This document shows, one piece after another, positions 44,554 through 51,996 of a stretch of 64,000 nucleotides of DNA. Source of the DNA: Acrocarpospora phusangensis (GTDB lineage: Bacteria > Actinomycetota > Actinomycetes > Streptosporangiales > Streptosporangiaceae); contig NZ_BOOA01000010.1 in the NCBI RefSeq assembly GCF_016862995.1, positions 95,611-159,610 of the forward strand, written 5' to 3'. The translations under genes were made by a program, and so were the position numbers. The notes beneath the pieces are model-generated. The model searched no databases. It worked only from the letters and a program-made list of their open reading frames with translations, and was not told where the DNA came from. Position 1 is the stretch's first letter, and the number at the start of each line of letters is the position of its first letter.

Positions 44554-44778
44554 ATGGCAAGAACAACAGACGGCATCGAAGTCGAGGGCACCGTCATCGA
44601 GTGCCTGCGCAACGCCACCTTCAAAGTGGAGCTCCAGAACGGGCACAAGGTGCTGGCGCACATCAGCGGGAAGATACGGAAGAACTACATCAAGATCTTG
44701 CCGTATGACCGCGTGCTCGTGGAACTCAGCCCGTACGACCTCACCCGCGGCCGGATCCTCTACCGTTACAGGACGTAG
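44554..44778 (+). CDS. infA: translation initiation factor IF-1 (probable second copy)
   Basis: A 74-residue OB-fold protein with the full IF-1 pattern: [60 protein letters not shown] and the ending YRYRT. It binds the 30S A-site region during initiation. In actinomycetes the main infA lies with rpmJ and ribosomal genes; this one stands alone among accessory genes and is less conserved at the N terminus (MARTTDG), so I infer a paralogue. The ATG is preceded by GGAGAAG. Confidence 0.93.
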   Translation: MARTTDGIEVEGTVIECLRNATFKVELQNGHKVLAHISGKIRKNYIKILPYDRVLVELSPYDLTRGRILYRYRT

Positions 44779-44844
44779 TCGCGGGCAGGGTGAGATTTTC
44801 GCAGGCGCGCAGTTCCCGGGCTGGGGAGCGGCGCGGCCCCGGGC

Positions 44845-46026
44845 TCAGACGTGTACGAGAGAGACGTGCAGGGCGTCGGAGTAGTGCTCGGCGAAGAGCT
44901 TCGCGGTCAGCTCACCGCGGCTGCTCACGCCGACCTTCTCGAAGACGGACTTGATGTAGTCGCGCACGGTATGAGCGGACAGGACAAGCTCCGCGGCGAT
45001 CTCCGGCGTCGACAGGCCGCAGGCGATGCTCCGCAGAACCTCCCGTTCCCGGGGGGTCAGACCGTAGGCTTCCACGATGATCGGTGCGACTTCCGCGCTC
45101 TGCGCCGGCTCGATCACCACGGCGGTCGGACTGTCCGGATCGGTCTCGTCCATGCAGGAGGCGTGAAGCACGACCCACCGACCATCATGGCTCCTGCAGC
45201 GAAGTCGCGCGGGCCCGTCCTCGTAGCCCAGCGCCACCGCCTGCGCCTGCGACACCAGCGCCTGCAACATCAGCACCTGCGACACCCGCTCCCACATCGC
45301 CGGGTACGAGCGGAGAGCGGGTGACGTCGAGCGCTCCGACAGCACGGACGTCCACGACTCCTCGACGAGGTCCGGGCCGTAGACCTCGCGCAGCCAGGCC
45401 CTGGCGTGGAGGTTGGCCGACATGAGCATGCCCTTGGCGTCGAAGAGCAGCACACCGGGCGCCCGGAGCGCCTCGATCGCCCGGGCCGAGGGCGAGTGCA
45501 GCACGTTCCGCGTGCGCAGCGCGACACCGACGGCGTGGGAGATGGACCCGAGAAGCTTCAACTCGTCCGCGTCGAAGGCCCGGCGTCCCTTCTCCCGGTA
45601 CAAACCGGCGACCGCCCACGTCGTGGTGCCCGTGCGGAAGGCGACTCGCACCTCGTCGTCGTATCCCTGCGGTCGCAGGAAGTCACGGTAACGCGGGCTG
45701 CGCAACGGCTTGCCGTCGGTGGCGGTCCGCAGCGACCCGGCCGGATCCGGCTGCCGCGCCAGATCGCGGAAGCGCAGCACGTCGTTGTCGTGGAACTCGC
45801 CGTGCCAGAACGACCGGCAGAACGACGGGTCCATGTGTTCGAGTCGCGCCGGGGCGGCTGCGAGGAGTGTCGAGGGATCGACACCGAACCACATGCTCCC
45901 GTCGAACGGAACGACCTTGCGCACTTCGCCGCTGACCGCGGTCAGAAACTCCTCCACGGTCGCGCAGCGCGCGTCCACACGCTGGATCGACGCCACCAGG
46001 CGATGAGCGATCGCGCTCCCGGTCAT
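44845..46026 (-). CDS. LuxR-family transcriptional regulator
   Basis: A protein of 393 residues from the ATG at 46026 (open frame to 46182). The C-terminal HTH is a clear LuxR/FixJ type: LTPREREVLRSIACGLSTPEIAAELVLSAHTVRDYIKSVFEKVGVSSRGEL. The N-terminal ~170 residues look like a GAF-type sensor (VEEFLTAVSGEVRKVVPFDGSMWFGVDPSTLL, FRTGTTTWAVAGLYREKGRRAFDADELKLLGSI), followed by a PAS-like segment (APGVLLFDAKGMLMSANLHARAWL). No phospho-receiver. A small secreted protein gene is divergent from it and may be a target. Confidence 0.9.
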   Translation of the reverse strand: MTGSAIAHRLVASIQRVDARCATVEEFLTAVSGEVRKVVPFDGSMWFGVDPSTLLAAAPARLEHMDPSFCRSFWHGEFHDNDVLRFRDLARQPDPAGSLRTATDGKPLRSPRYRDFLRPQGYDDEVRVAFRTGTTTWAVAGLYREKGRRAFDADELKLLGSISHAVGVALRTRNVLHSPSARAIEALRAPGVLLFDAKGMLMSANLHARAWLREVYGPDLVEESWTSVLSERSTSPALRSYPAMWERVSQVLMLQALVSQAQAVALGYEDGPARLRCRSHDGRWVVLHASCMDETDPDSPTAVVIEPAQSAEVAPIIVEAYGLTPREREVLRSIACGLSTPEIAAELVLSAHTVRDYIKSVFEKVGVSSRGELTAKLFAEHYSDALHVSLVHV

Positions 46027-46209
46027 GTCAAGGATGGTAATCCCCGGATCTTTTCGGCACCCCCCCTCAATCGGGGGGAGTCTCCTTACCCGAAGCACCG
46101 CAGCCAAGGGATACCGGCCCTCGCTCGACGGCCCGAGAGTTGACCCCGTTGCGTTGAACGGCCTGTCGTGGCCCCCGGACATCAGGTCCTTCCAAAGGAG
46201 ATATACGAA

Positions 46210-46554
46210 ATGCGATCAATCGGAATCGCCGTGGCGGCCAGTGCCGCTCTGGCCGGACTGCTGGGGACGGCAACCCCCGCTGCCGCAGCAAGCGTCACCC
46301 GTACGACTTACCTTGGTACGGCGGCCGACGGGATCACTCGGACGAGCACCATCTCCTGCAGTTCCGGCGCTCGGCACGTGGTCAACACGCGTGACACGAC
46401 CTATGACGCCACGCAGGTGTGGCTCACCGTCACCAACCCGCCGGCCGTCGTCAGGGGCAGCATCCAGATAAGTTGGATGACACCGGCGGGCTCAATCCTC
46501 GGGCTGACGCCCAAGTTCGAATACACGTGCAGCAGCGAACCACCGGCGGCTTGA
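46210..46554 (+). CDS. small secreted protein, unknown
   Basis: A 114-residue protein with an excellent ribosome site (AAAGGAGATATACGAA before the ATG). A Sec signal peptide is cleaved after ATPAAAA (about residue 27). The mature ~87 residues hold two cysteines (STISCSSG and EYTCSS), probably one disulfide, and an Ig-like alternation of strands. No family recognised. The tight ribosome site and downstream terminator suggest a strongly expressed exported protein. Confidence 0.78.
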   Translation: MRSIGIAVAASAALAGLLGTATPAAAASVTRTTYLGTAADGITRTSTISCSSGARHVVNTRDTTYDATQVWLTVTNPPAVVRGSIQISWMTPAGSILGLTPKFEYTCSSEPPAA

Positions 46555-46574
46555 CCGGTGCGGACTCGGCCGGA

Positions 46575-46612
46575 GCAGGCACGACTTCTCCCCCGGAAGG
46601 AGACGTGCCTGC
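46575..46612 (+). terminator. hairpin terminator after small secreted protein gene
   Basis: A 9-bp perfect stem, GCAGGCACG (46575-46583) with CGTGCCTGC (46604-46612), has an inner TCTCC/GGAGA extension and is followed by CGTCCTTTT. It lies 20 bases after the stop. Confidence 0.78.
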
Positions 46613-46805
46613 CGTCCTTTTGATGGTGCGGGGACAGATTGCTCGCCGCTGCACCGCCGAAATGGGCCTGACCGCGCCAACGCGCTGCGCCACCCGCCTA
46701 TGACAGCCGCCACCGCCCGGTGGGCTCGGATGTCGGACCGCAGGTCAGCGTCCAATTCGACTTGTCGCACCCCACACGCGGCGACCCGGCTGGTACGGCG
46801 TTCGG

Positions 46806-47714
46806 TCAGGGGCAGGGAACGATCTGGGCGGCTGGGCCGCCGACCTGGGTCCAGGAGTCGCCAGACTTGTTCCACCTGTAGATGCCGCTGCGGTCCGGGG
46901 ACAGGCCGTAGATGTCATAGTCGGTGACAGCCCACTCCCAGCCGGCCGTACCGACGCCCTGCCAGTTGAAGGGCGAGCCGAGATAGCGGGCGATCTCGTT
47001 GCCGTTGGGAGACGTGGCGAAGAGGCCGAAGCCGCCGCCGTACAGATTTCCGGCCGGGCCGCCGATCTGTGTCCAGTCGGTGCCGGTGCCGTCCCACTTG
47101 TAGACGCCACTGCGATCGGAGGAGAGGCCGTAGATGGCGTCGTTGGTGACGCTCCAGGTGGCTCCGGGGCCGCCGATGCTTTGCCAGCTGCCGGGTGAGC
47201 CGAGGTAGCGGACGATCTCGCTGCCGTCAGGGGTCGTGGCGAACAGGCCGAAGCCGCCGCCGTAGATCCGGTTGACGGGGCCGCCGATCTGCGTCCAGTC
47301 GGTGCCGGTGCCGTTCCACTTGTAGACGCCACTGAGGTTCCAGGTGACGCCGTAGATGGCGTCATTGGTGACGGTCCAGAAGGAGCCGACGCCGCCGATG
47401 CGGTCCCAGGTGCTGTCTGAGTAGTCGTAGCGGTGGATCTCGCTGCCGCGGAAATTCATGGCGAACAAGCCGAAGCCCCCGCCATACAGGCGCCTGGCCG
47501 GGCCGCCGATGTGCAACCAGGCGGAGCCTCCGGGGGTCAGCCGCTCCACGGACGTGCTACCTGGGGAAAGTCTGCAGACGGTGTAGGTGGCGGCGGCGGC
47601 TGGCGTCGCCGTCACTCCTATCACGGCCGTCATGACCGGCACCATGATGCAGAGTCCAGCGAGTACTCTGCCCAGGCGTTTCACGCCCGAGGCCGGGTTG
47701 GATATCGAGTTCAT
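46806..47714 (-). CDS. secreted repeat protein (tectonin-like propeller)
   Basis: A 302-residue protein. A long N-terminal signal region (VKRLGRVLAGLCIMVPVMTAVIGV, cleaved near PAAAA) is followed by about six repeats of 41-43 residues in two alternating forms: YGGGFGLFAT-P-G-EI-RYLGSP--W--IGG and WSVTNDAIYGLSSDRSGVYKW then NGTGTDWTQIGGPA. Trp/Gly/Tyr-rich repeats of this sort build beta-propeller lectins of the tectonin/tachylectin-2 type. An extracellular sugar- or surface-binding role is likely; no catalytic domain is present. Adjacent repeats are very similar at DNA level. Confidence 0.82.
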   Translation of the reverse strand: MNSISNPASGVKRLGRVLAGLCIMVPVMTAVIGVTATPAAAATYTVCRLSPGSTSVERLTPGGSAWLHIGGPARRLYGGGFGLFAMNFRGSEIHRYDYSDSTWDRIGGVGSFWTVTNDAIYGVTWNLSGVYKWNGTGTDWTQIGGPVNRIYGGGFGLFATTPDGSEIVRYLGSPGSWQSIGGPGATWSVTNDAIYGLSSDRSGVYKWDGTGTDWTQIGGPAGNLYGGGFGLFATSPNGNEIARYLGSPFNWQGVGTAGWEWAVTDYDIYGLSPDRSGIYRWNKSGDSWTQVGGPAAQIVPCP

Positions 47715-48269
47715 GCTGTTCCTTCCAGTCGTTCAGGCAGCGCCGTCGGAACGGGCGGTGTCGCGTATCGGGGAAACGCCGTCAGGCTGGCAGGGCGTGC
47801 TGCAACGGGGCTGAAGGCAGGCTGGAATGGCTGCGTCAGGAAGGTGTCCCGCACGAGAATCAGGATTCTGCTCCGGCGGATCTACGTCCTGATCTTGTCA
47901 AACACGGGACCCGCCACCCGCGTATCGCCGACGTGACCGCACATCCGACGGGGAATGGGTTACACAGCAGGCGCGAAACCTGATCGCCGATCCTGGAATG
48001 GCGGATGTCCATCTCGCCGAAAAGGAACTTGACCAATAGCAGGAGACTGCTCCGGCCTATCGACCCCAAAATGGGGCCAGACCGCTTAATCGCGGAGAAA
48101 AGGTGGTTGCCGATCTTATCCAGTTGTTTCGGTGAAGCCGTACCCACATCGGTGCTCTGTTCCAGGCGGGTAGGACCGCCGCCTGTGCGTGCCGAAATCT
48201 CGGCCATAGGTTCTGAGCTGGGATGACCTGTTCGTGGACACGATCACGGTAGGCGGCTCACCACCGGGG
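47715..48269. other. gene-poor stretch, no supported coding region
   Basis: No ORF here shows convincing codon bias or a recognisable domain. Local composition is less GC-biased than the flanks, and short ORFs on both strands (for example 47860-48207 minus) lack ribosome sites. It lies between the repeat protein gene and transposase relics and looks like decayed sequence. Confidence 0.5.
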
Positions 48270-48393
48270 TGTGCTCATCGCCCGGCACACTGCTGCGCTG
48301 GCACGCCAGCCTGGTGAAATGACGGTGGACCTACACGCGTAGACGGCAGGGACTCCCACCGACGCGTCGCCGAGTCCGGCTAGTTCTCCGGTA
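48270..48393 (+). pseudogene. relic of an integrase-core transposase (internal segment)
   Basis: The plus-strand frame reads CSSPGTLLRWHASLVK, then a TGA stop at 48320, then RWTYTRRRQGLPPTRRRVRL. The LLRWHR-LV-RRWTYPRR--GRPP motif is the well-known segment just before the integrase catalytic core in many IS transposases. Both ends are missing, and it carries an internal stop. It ends 34 bases before the left end of the 48427-51874 element. Confidence 0.65.
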
Positions 48394-48421
48394 ACCCCAC
48401 AATGGTGGTGTAACCCCTTCT

Positions 48422-48426
48422 ACTGA
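48422..48426 (+). repeat. candidate target-site duplication, left copy
   Basis: ACTGA directly abuts the left 18-bp terminal repeat; the identical ACTGA at 51875-51879 directly abuts the right one. Confidence 0.55.
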
Positions 48427-48444
48427 TATGGCAGCTGTAGATCG
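48427..48444 (+). repeat. left terminal inverted repeat
   Basis: TATGGCAGCTGTAGATCG. It matches the right terminal repeat at 51857-51874 in 17 of 18 positions. Confidence 0.65.
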
Positions 48445-48536
48445 GGATCTTGAGGCTGTGGCGATCGCGGGGGTGCTTGTGGGCATGAGAACGGCCACCA
48501 GCATCATGATCGTTTGTGAGAACAAATCCAGATACG

Positions 48537-49869
48537 GTGGCCGTACCGGTCACCGTAGCGCACGAACACTGGCCAGTCTGCTTCGAAGAGCTGATGGACC
48601 GGCTCGCTGTCTGCTTCCCACGCCGGAAACCCGGCTGACCTGCCGACACATGATCGAAGCGATGCTGACGGTCGAGGAGACGGCCAACTGCTGGACCTGG
48701 GCGAGGCGATCGGGCACCGCGGCCCGCACGTGCTGCAACACTTCTTGTCTGGGGCCCGCTGGAATGACGACGCCGTCCGCGACCGGGTCGCCACCTGGGC
48801 GGTCGACCGGCTCGGCGACCTGAATGTGGTGCTCGTCGTGGACGAGACCGGCGATGAGAAATCCTCCACCGACGCCGTCGGAGCGGCCCGCCAGTACTCG
48901 GGCGCGCTGGGCGGGGTCGGCCTGTGCCAGGTGGCCGTGCATCTGTCGTACGCCACCCCGACCGGGCACACGCTGATCGATCGGCGTCTGTTCCTGCCCA
49001 GCGCGTGGGCGGCCGATGAGGAACGCCGTGAGCTGGCCGGGGTCCGCGAGGAGGTGATGTTCGCCAGCAAGCCCCAACTCGCCATCGACATGCTCGCCCG
49101 CCTGCCCGAAGACGGCGTCACCGACGCCTGGGTCGCCGCCGATGAGTTCTACGGCGGCCGGGAAACACGCACGGCGATCCGCCACGTGGCCTACCGCTAT
49201 GTGATCGCCGTCAAGACCGACCATCGGGTGACCACTCCGGCCAGCACCTCCACCGTCATCGACCTGGTCAAACGCTTGCCCGCCCGGTCCTGGCAGCGCC
49301 TGCGGACCGGTAGCGGCACCAAAGGCGACCGCCACTACGACTGGGCGATGATCGACGTGTTCGCCGATGGCACCCCCAACCGGCACCAGGCCGGGCAGAG
49401 CACCCTCTTGGTCCGCCGCCACCGCTACACCGGCACCCTGTCGTTCTATCGGTGCTGGTCAGCCACGCCCCGACCGCTCCACGAACTGGTGAGCGTGGTG
49501 TGTCGCAGATGGCGGATCGAGGAGGACTTCCAAGCCGCCAAGGGCCTGGCCGGGCTGGACCAGGGACAGGTCACCAGCTGGACCTCCTGGCACCGGTGGA
49601 GCCTGATCAGCATGATCGCCTACGCGCTGCTGGCCATCACGACCAGCCTGGAACGCAGCGGCACCACCCAGAGCGCGCAGGTCGAATTCGTTCCCGTGAG
49701 CTGCCGTGAACTGGTGAAACTCCTCCGCCAATTCACGCTCCCCCGCCCTCGGCAAGACATCGATCCCGAACATGCCCTGCGCTGGTCCGTGTGGCGGCGC
49801 CGCCATCAATATCAGGCAGCGACCTGCCATCGGCGATGGAACGAGGTCACGGCGGCCTCCATCACATGA
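48537..49869 (+). pseudogene. IS701-type DDE transposase, two frameshifts near N terminus
   Basis: The segments connect in three frames. From the GTG at 48537: VAHEHWPVCFEELMDRLAV up to FPRRKP (stop at 48638). From about 48635: LTCRHMIEAMLTVEETANC to WTWA (about 48703). From about 48703 to 49869: EAIGHRGPHVLQHFLSGARW onward, intact for ~388 residues. The catalytic domain shows VVDETGDEKSS (first Asp), WVAADEFYG (second Asp) and RRWRIEEDFQAAK (Glu), typical of IS701/IS4-like enzymes. The main frame could still start at the GTG 48730, but the conserved N-terminal DNA-binding part is broken. Sequencing errors cannot be excluded. Confidence 0.8.
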
Positions 49870-50176
49870 CCTTTGCCGCAACACTTGACGATCTGGCTTT
49901 GTTCGTCACTTACAGCGCCAGATGTGGCTGAGCTCGGGTACCAGCGAGATCCCGTCGATCCCGTTGTTCGTGAGTTTCGGCGCCACCTTGGTTGCGTTGG
50001 CTACCGCCTGCCGATGATCGAGCTTCTCGCTTACGCATGGTGACGAGCCGCCAAGGGTCCAGCGCGCGTTGTCTGCGGCATGAGCCGGTGTTGTCGTGAG
50101 CCGCAGCCCCAGCCCAAGACGGTGCGTGAGTTCCTCCAGTTGACACTTGATAAAGCAAATGCTTGATTAGGCTGTC
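49870..50176. other. non-coding stretch between transposase and cargo operon
   Basis: No supported gene. It includes an ATCTGGC/GCCAGAT inverted repeat near 49895-49925 and a 13-bp TTTCGGCGCCACC at 49975 that recurs inverted at 51804-51816 inside the element. The promoter of the ArsR operon should lie near its 3' end, where the composition turns AT-rich (TTGACACTTGATAAAGCAAATGCT around 50141). Confidence 0.5.
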
Positions 50177-50524
50177 ATGGAAACTACCATCGAAGATCAG
50201 CAGCTCGATGCTCTGTTCACCGCGCTCAGCGACCGCACCAGGCGAGACATCGTGGTCCGGTTGAGCAGGGGTCAGGCGACGGTCAAGGAGTTGGCGGAGC
50301 CATACACCATGAGCATGCAGGCTGTTTCGCAGCACATCCGGGTGCTCGAGCGGTCCGGCCTGATCAGCCAAGGACGGCACCGGCAAACCCGGCCATGTCG
50401 GCTCGAGCCCGCGGCGCTTGAGGCCGCGCTCTCCTGGATCGAGGAGAGCCGGCGCACATGGTCAGACCGAATGGACCGGCTGGAGACACGTCTCGCCCGC
50501 TTGCAGGAGCACGAGAACCAGTGA
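50177..50524 (+). CDS. ArsR-family regulator (cargo gene 1)
   Basis: A 115-residue protein with an ArsR winged HTH: LDALFTALSDRTRRDIVVRLSRGQATVKELAEPYTMSMQAVSQHIRVLERSGLISQGRHRQTRPCRLE. The C-terminal helix (WIEESRRTWSDRMDRLETRLARLQEH) is a likely dimerisation coil. This sub-type is regularly paired with SRPBCC proteins, and here the stop overlaps the next start as GTGA. Inside the inverted repeats of the IS-like element. Confidence 0.92.
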   Translation: METTIEDQQLDALFTALSDRTRRDIVVRLSRGQATVKELAEPYTMSMQAVSQHIRVLERSGLISQGRHRQTRPCRLEPAALEAALSWIEESRRTWSDRMDRLETRLARLQEHENQ

Positions 50525-50961
50525 ACGGCGATGAACTTGTCTACCGGCGAGTCTTCCGCGCGCCGCGCGAGCTGGTGTGGCGGTGTCTCACCGAGCCCGC
50601 CGAACTCACGCATTTCTGGGGCCCGAGCGGCATGGACACGCCGATCGACGGCATCGTCGTCGAACTCTACCCCGGTGGCCGCTTCGAGACCCTGATGCTC
50701 GGCGAGCATGGCAGCCACCGGATGGTCGCCACCTTCATCGAGGTCGTCCCGCCCGAGCGGCTCGCCTGGGTGGAGCAGGCGACCGGGATGCACACCATCA
50801 GCACGCTCGACGACCTCGGCGACGGCAGAACCGCAGTCGTCATCCATCAGCGGAACGTGCCCGAGCCGATGCGCACACCCGAGGCCCGCGCCGGCTTCCT
50901 CACCTCCCTCGACAAGTTCGAGGAGCGCCTCGCTCACCTCGTACAAGGAGGCCGAACGTGA
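50521..50961 (+). CDS. SRPBCC (AHSA1/START-like) protein (cargo gene 2)
   Basis: A 146-residue protein from the GTG at 50521, overlapping the ArsR stop. AHSA1-type features: VYRRVFRAPRELVWRCLTEPAELTHFWGP, then YPGGRFETLM, then VVPPERLAWVEQ and the closing helix TPEARAGFLTSLDKFEERLAHLV. The fold binds hydrophobic ligands. With ArsR it forms a common stress or xenobiotic-response pair; substrate unknown. The 3' end overlaps the next gene as GTGA. Confidence 0.92.
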   Translation: MNGDELVYRRVFRAPRELVWRCLTEPAELTHFWGPSGMDTPIDGIVVELYPGGRFETLMLGEHGSHRMVATFIEVVPPERLAWVEQATGMHTISTLDDLGDGRTAVVIHQRNVPEPMRTPEARAGFLTSLDKFEERLAHLVQGGRT

Positions 50962-51554
50962 CCGACATGCAGCACCAGGTAGCGCAAACCTACAAAGGGC
51001 TCGCCAATCTCCTCACCGCCATGACCGCCGACACTTGGGACGCCCCGTCACTATGCGAGAAGTGGCCGGTGCGCCATGTGATCGCACACGTGACGATGCC
51101 GGTGCGGCTGACCCCCGAACAGTTCGGGGCCGAGATGGCGGCGGCCGACGGCGACTTCACCGTACTTTCCGACACCGTGGCCACGCGGGACGCTTCGCTG
51201 CCCGTCGCCGACCTTCTCGACCAGCTCCGATCGCCGAGACTGCACGCGTGGCAGCCGCCGGGCGGCGGTGCAGCCGGTGCACTCAGCCATGCCGTCATTC
51301 ACTCTCTGGATGTGACGATCGCACTCGACCGGCCCGCAGTCGCACCGGCAGAGGCTGTCACCGCCGTCCTCGACCAGCTCACCGCCAGTAACGGCACCTG
51401 GTTCGGGGTCGACCTGACCGGTGTCCGGCTCGAAGCTGCCGACACCGATTGGAGCTGGGGAAACGGCCGGCTCATTCGCGCCGACAGCGGCTCTCTGGTG
51501 GCACTCCTGAGCGGCCGGACACTGCCCGACGGCCGGACACTGCCCCGCGGCTGA
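50958..51554 (+). CDS. DinB/maleylpyruvate isomerase-like protein (cargo gene 3)
   Basis: A 198-residue protein from the GTG at 50958 with AAGGAGG upstream. It has the four-helix DinB-like N-terminal domain with family motifs TWDAPSLCEKWPVRHVIAHVTMP and GALSHAVIHSLDVTIAL, which provide possible metal-binding histidines. The C-terminal part (WGNGRLIRADSGSLVALLSGR) matches the usual MDMPI C-terminal sequence. Such proteins are mycothiol-dependent enzyme candidates in actinomycetes. Ends 303 bases before the right terminal repeat. Confidence 0.88.
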   Translation: MTDMQHQVAQTYKGLANLLTAMTADTWDAPSLCEKWPVRHVIAHVTMPVRLTPEQFGAEMAAADGDFTVLSDTVATRDASLPVADLLDQLRSPRLHAWQPPGGGAAGALSHAVIHSLDVTIALDRPAVAPAEAVTAVLDQLTASNGTWFGVDLTGVRLEAADTDWSWGNGRLIRADSGSLVALLSGRTLPDGRTLPRG

Positions 51555-51856
51555 CACGCCGAGGCCGACATACCACCCCCTCATGGGGATCAAGGACAGC
51601 CACGTCCGTAACGTCCCAACAACACGCCCTCCACATGGGCAGGAGATCTAATCATCGGCAGAAGTACGCATCGTCCCATCGTTCGTTATCGCCGCCGATA
51701 TTTACGGAAAGTGACCGCGCGCTGTTGTGAGCTTCGCCGTCTCAGCCATAGTCAACAAGTGGCGCTCGTTCTCACAAGCATTTGAGCGGGTACGGGCCGG
51801 CGAGGTGGCGCCGAAAGGGGCGAACATCTGACTCCCGTTCTCGCGAACGAAATCAA
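51555..51856. other. non-coding right arm of the IS-like element
   Basis: No supported gene. Read inward from the right end it contains CGTTCGCGAGAACGGG and, 95 bases in, GCTTGTGAGAACGAGC. These resemble CGTTTGTGAGAACAAA, which lies 86 bases inside the left end. They may be subterminal transposase-binding motifs. Confidence 0.4.
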
Positions 51857-51874
51857 CGATCTACAGCTGCCGTA
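51857..51874 (-). repeat. right terminal inverted repeat
   Basis: Read on the minus strand, TACGGCAGCTGTAGATCG. It differs from the left terminal repeat only at position 3. Confidence 0.65.
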
Positions 51875-51879
51875 ACTGA
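51875..51879 (+). repeat. candidate target-site duplication, right copy
   Basis: ACTGA, identical to 48422-48426 and in direct orientation. Confidence 0.55.
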
Positions 51880-51996
51880 TCGACGGGTAGCCGCCGGGCG
51901 CTCCATCGGTGTCGTGTGATCATCTCTTGACGGTGATCCGGGTAGCACCACGAACGGAACTCTCTTTTCGCAGCCGAGGTCTCGTTCCAGGAGTGC

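Larger units (their letters stand above)
48427..51874. mobile_element. IS-like element with passenger operon (transporter-IS type)
   Basis: Bounded by 18-bp inverted repeats with one mismatch: TATGGCAGCTGTAGATCG at the left end and TACGGCAGCTGTAGATCG read inward at the right end. ACTGA flanks both sides. Inside are a transposase gene of IS701 type, damaged by frameshifts, and three coupled genes of non-transposition function (ArsR, SRPBCC, DinB-like). The left end to transposase distance (~110 bp) is normal for an IS. No separate right end was found straight after the transposase, which supports one 3.4-kb unit. The alternative is a chance solo end at the right. Confidence 0.6.

Noticed and set aside
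44816..44842. CCCGGG-rich potential hairpin between infA and the LuxR gene as a terminator
   Set aside because: The stem has a bulge and rests mainly on self-complementary CCCGGG; evidence too weak to call.
47860..48207. 115-codon minus-strand ORF in the gene-poor stretch
   Set aside because: No ribosome site, no domain, and codon use unlike the neighbours; probably chance in decayed sequence.
48005..48226. 73-codon plus-strand ORF overlapping the previous one
   Set aside because: Same reasons; it has no recognisable homology and no ribosome site.
49895..49925. ATCTGGC/GCCAGAT inverted repeat as right end of the IS701 element
   Set aside because: It does not match the left end at 48427 and has no duplicated flank; the ends at 48427 and 51874 match much better.
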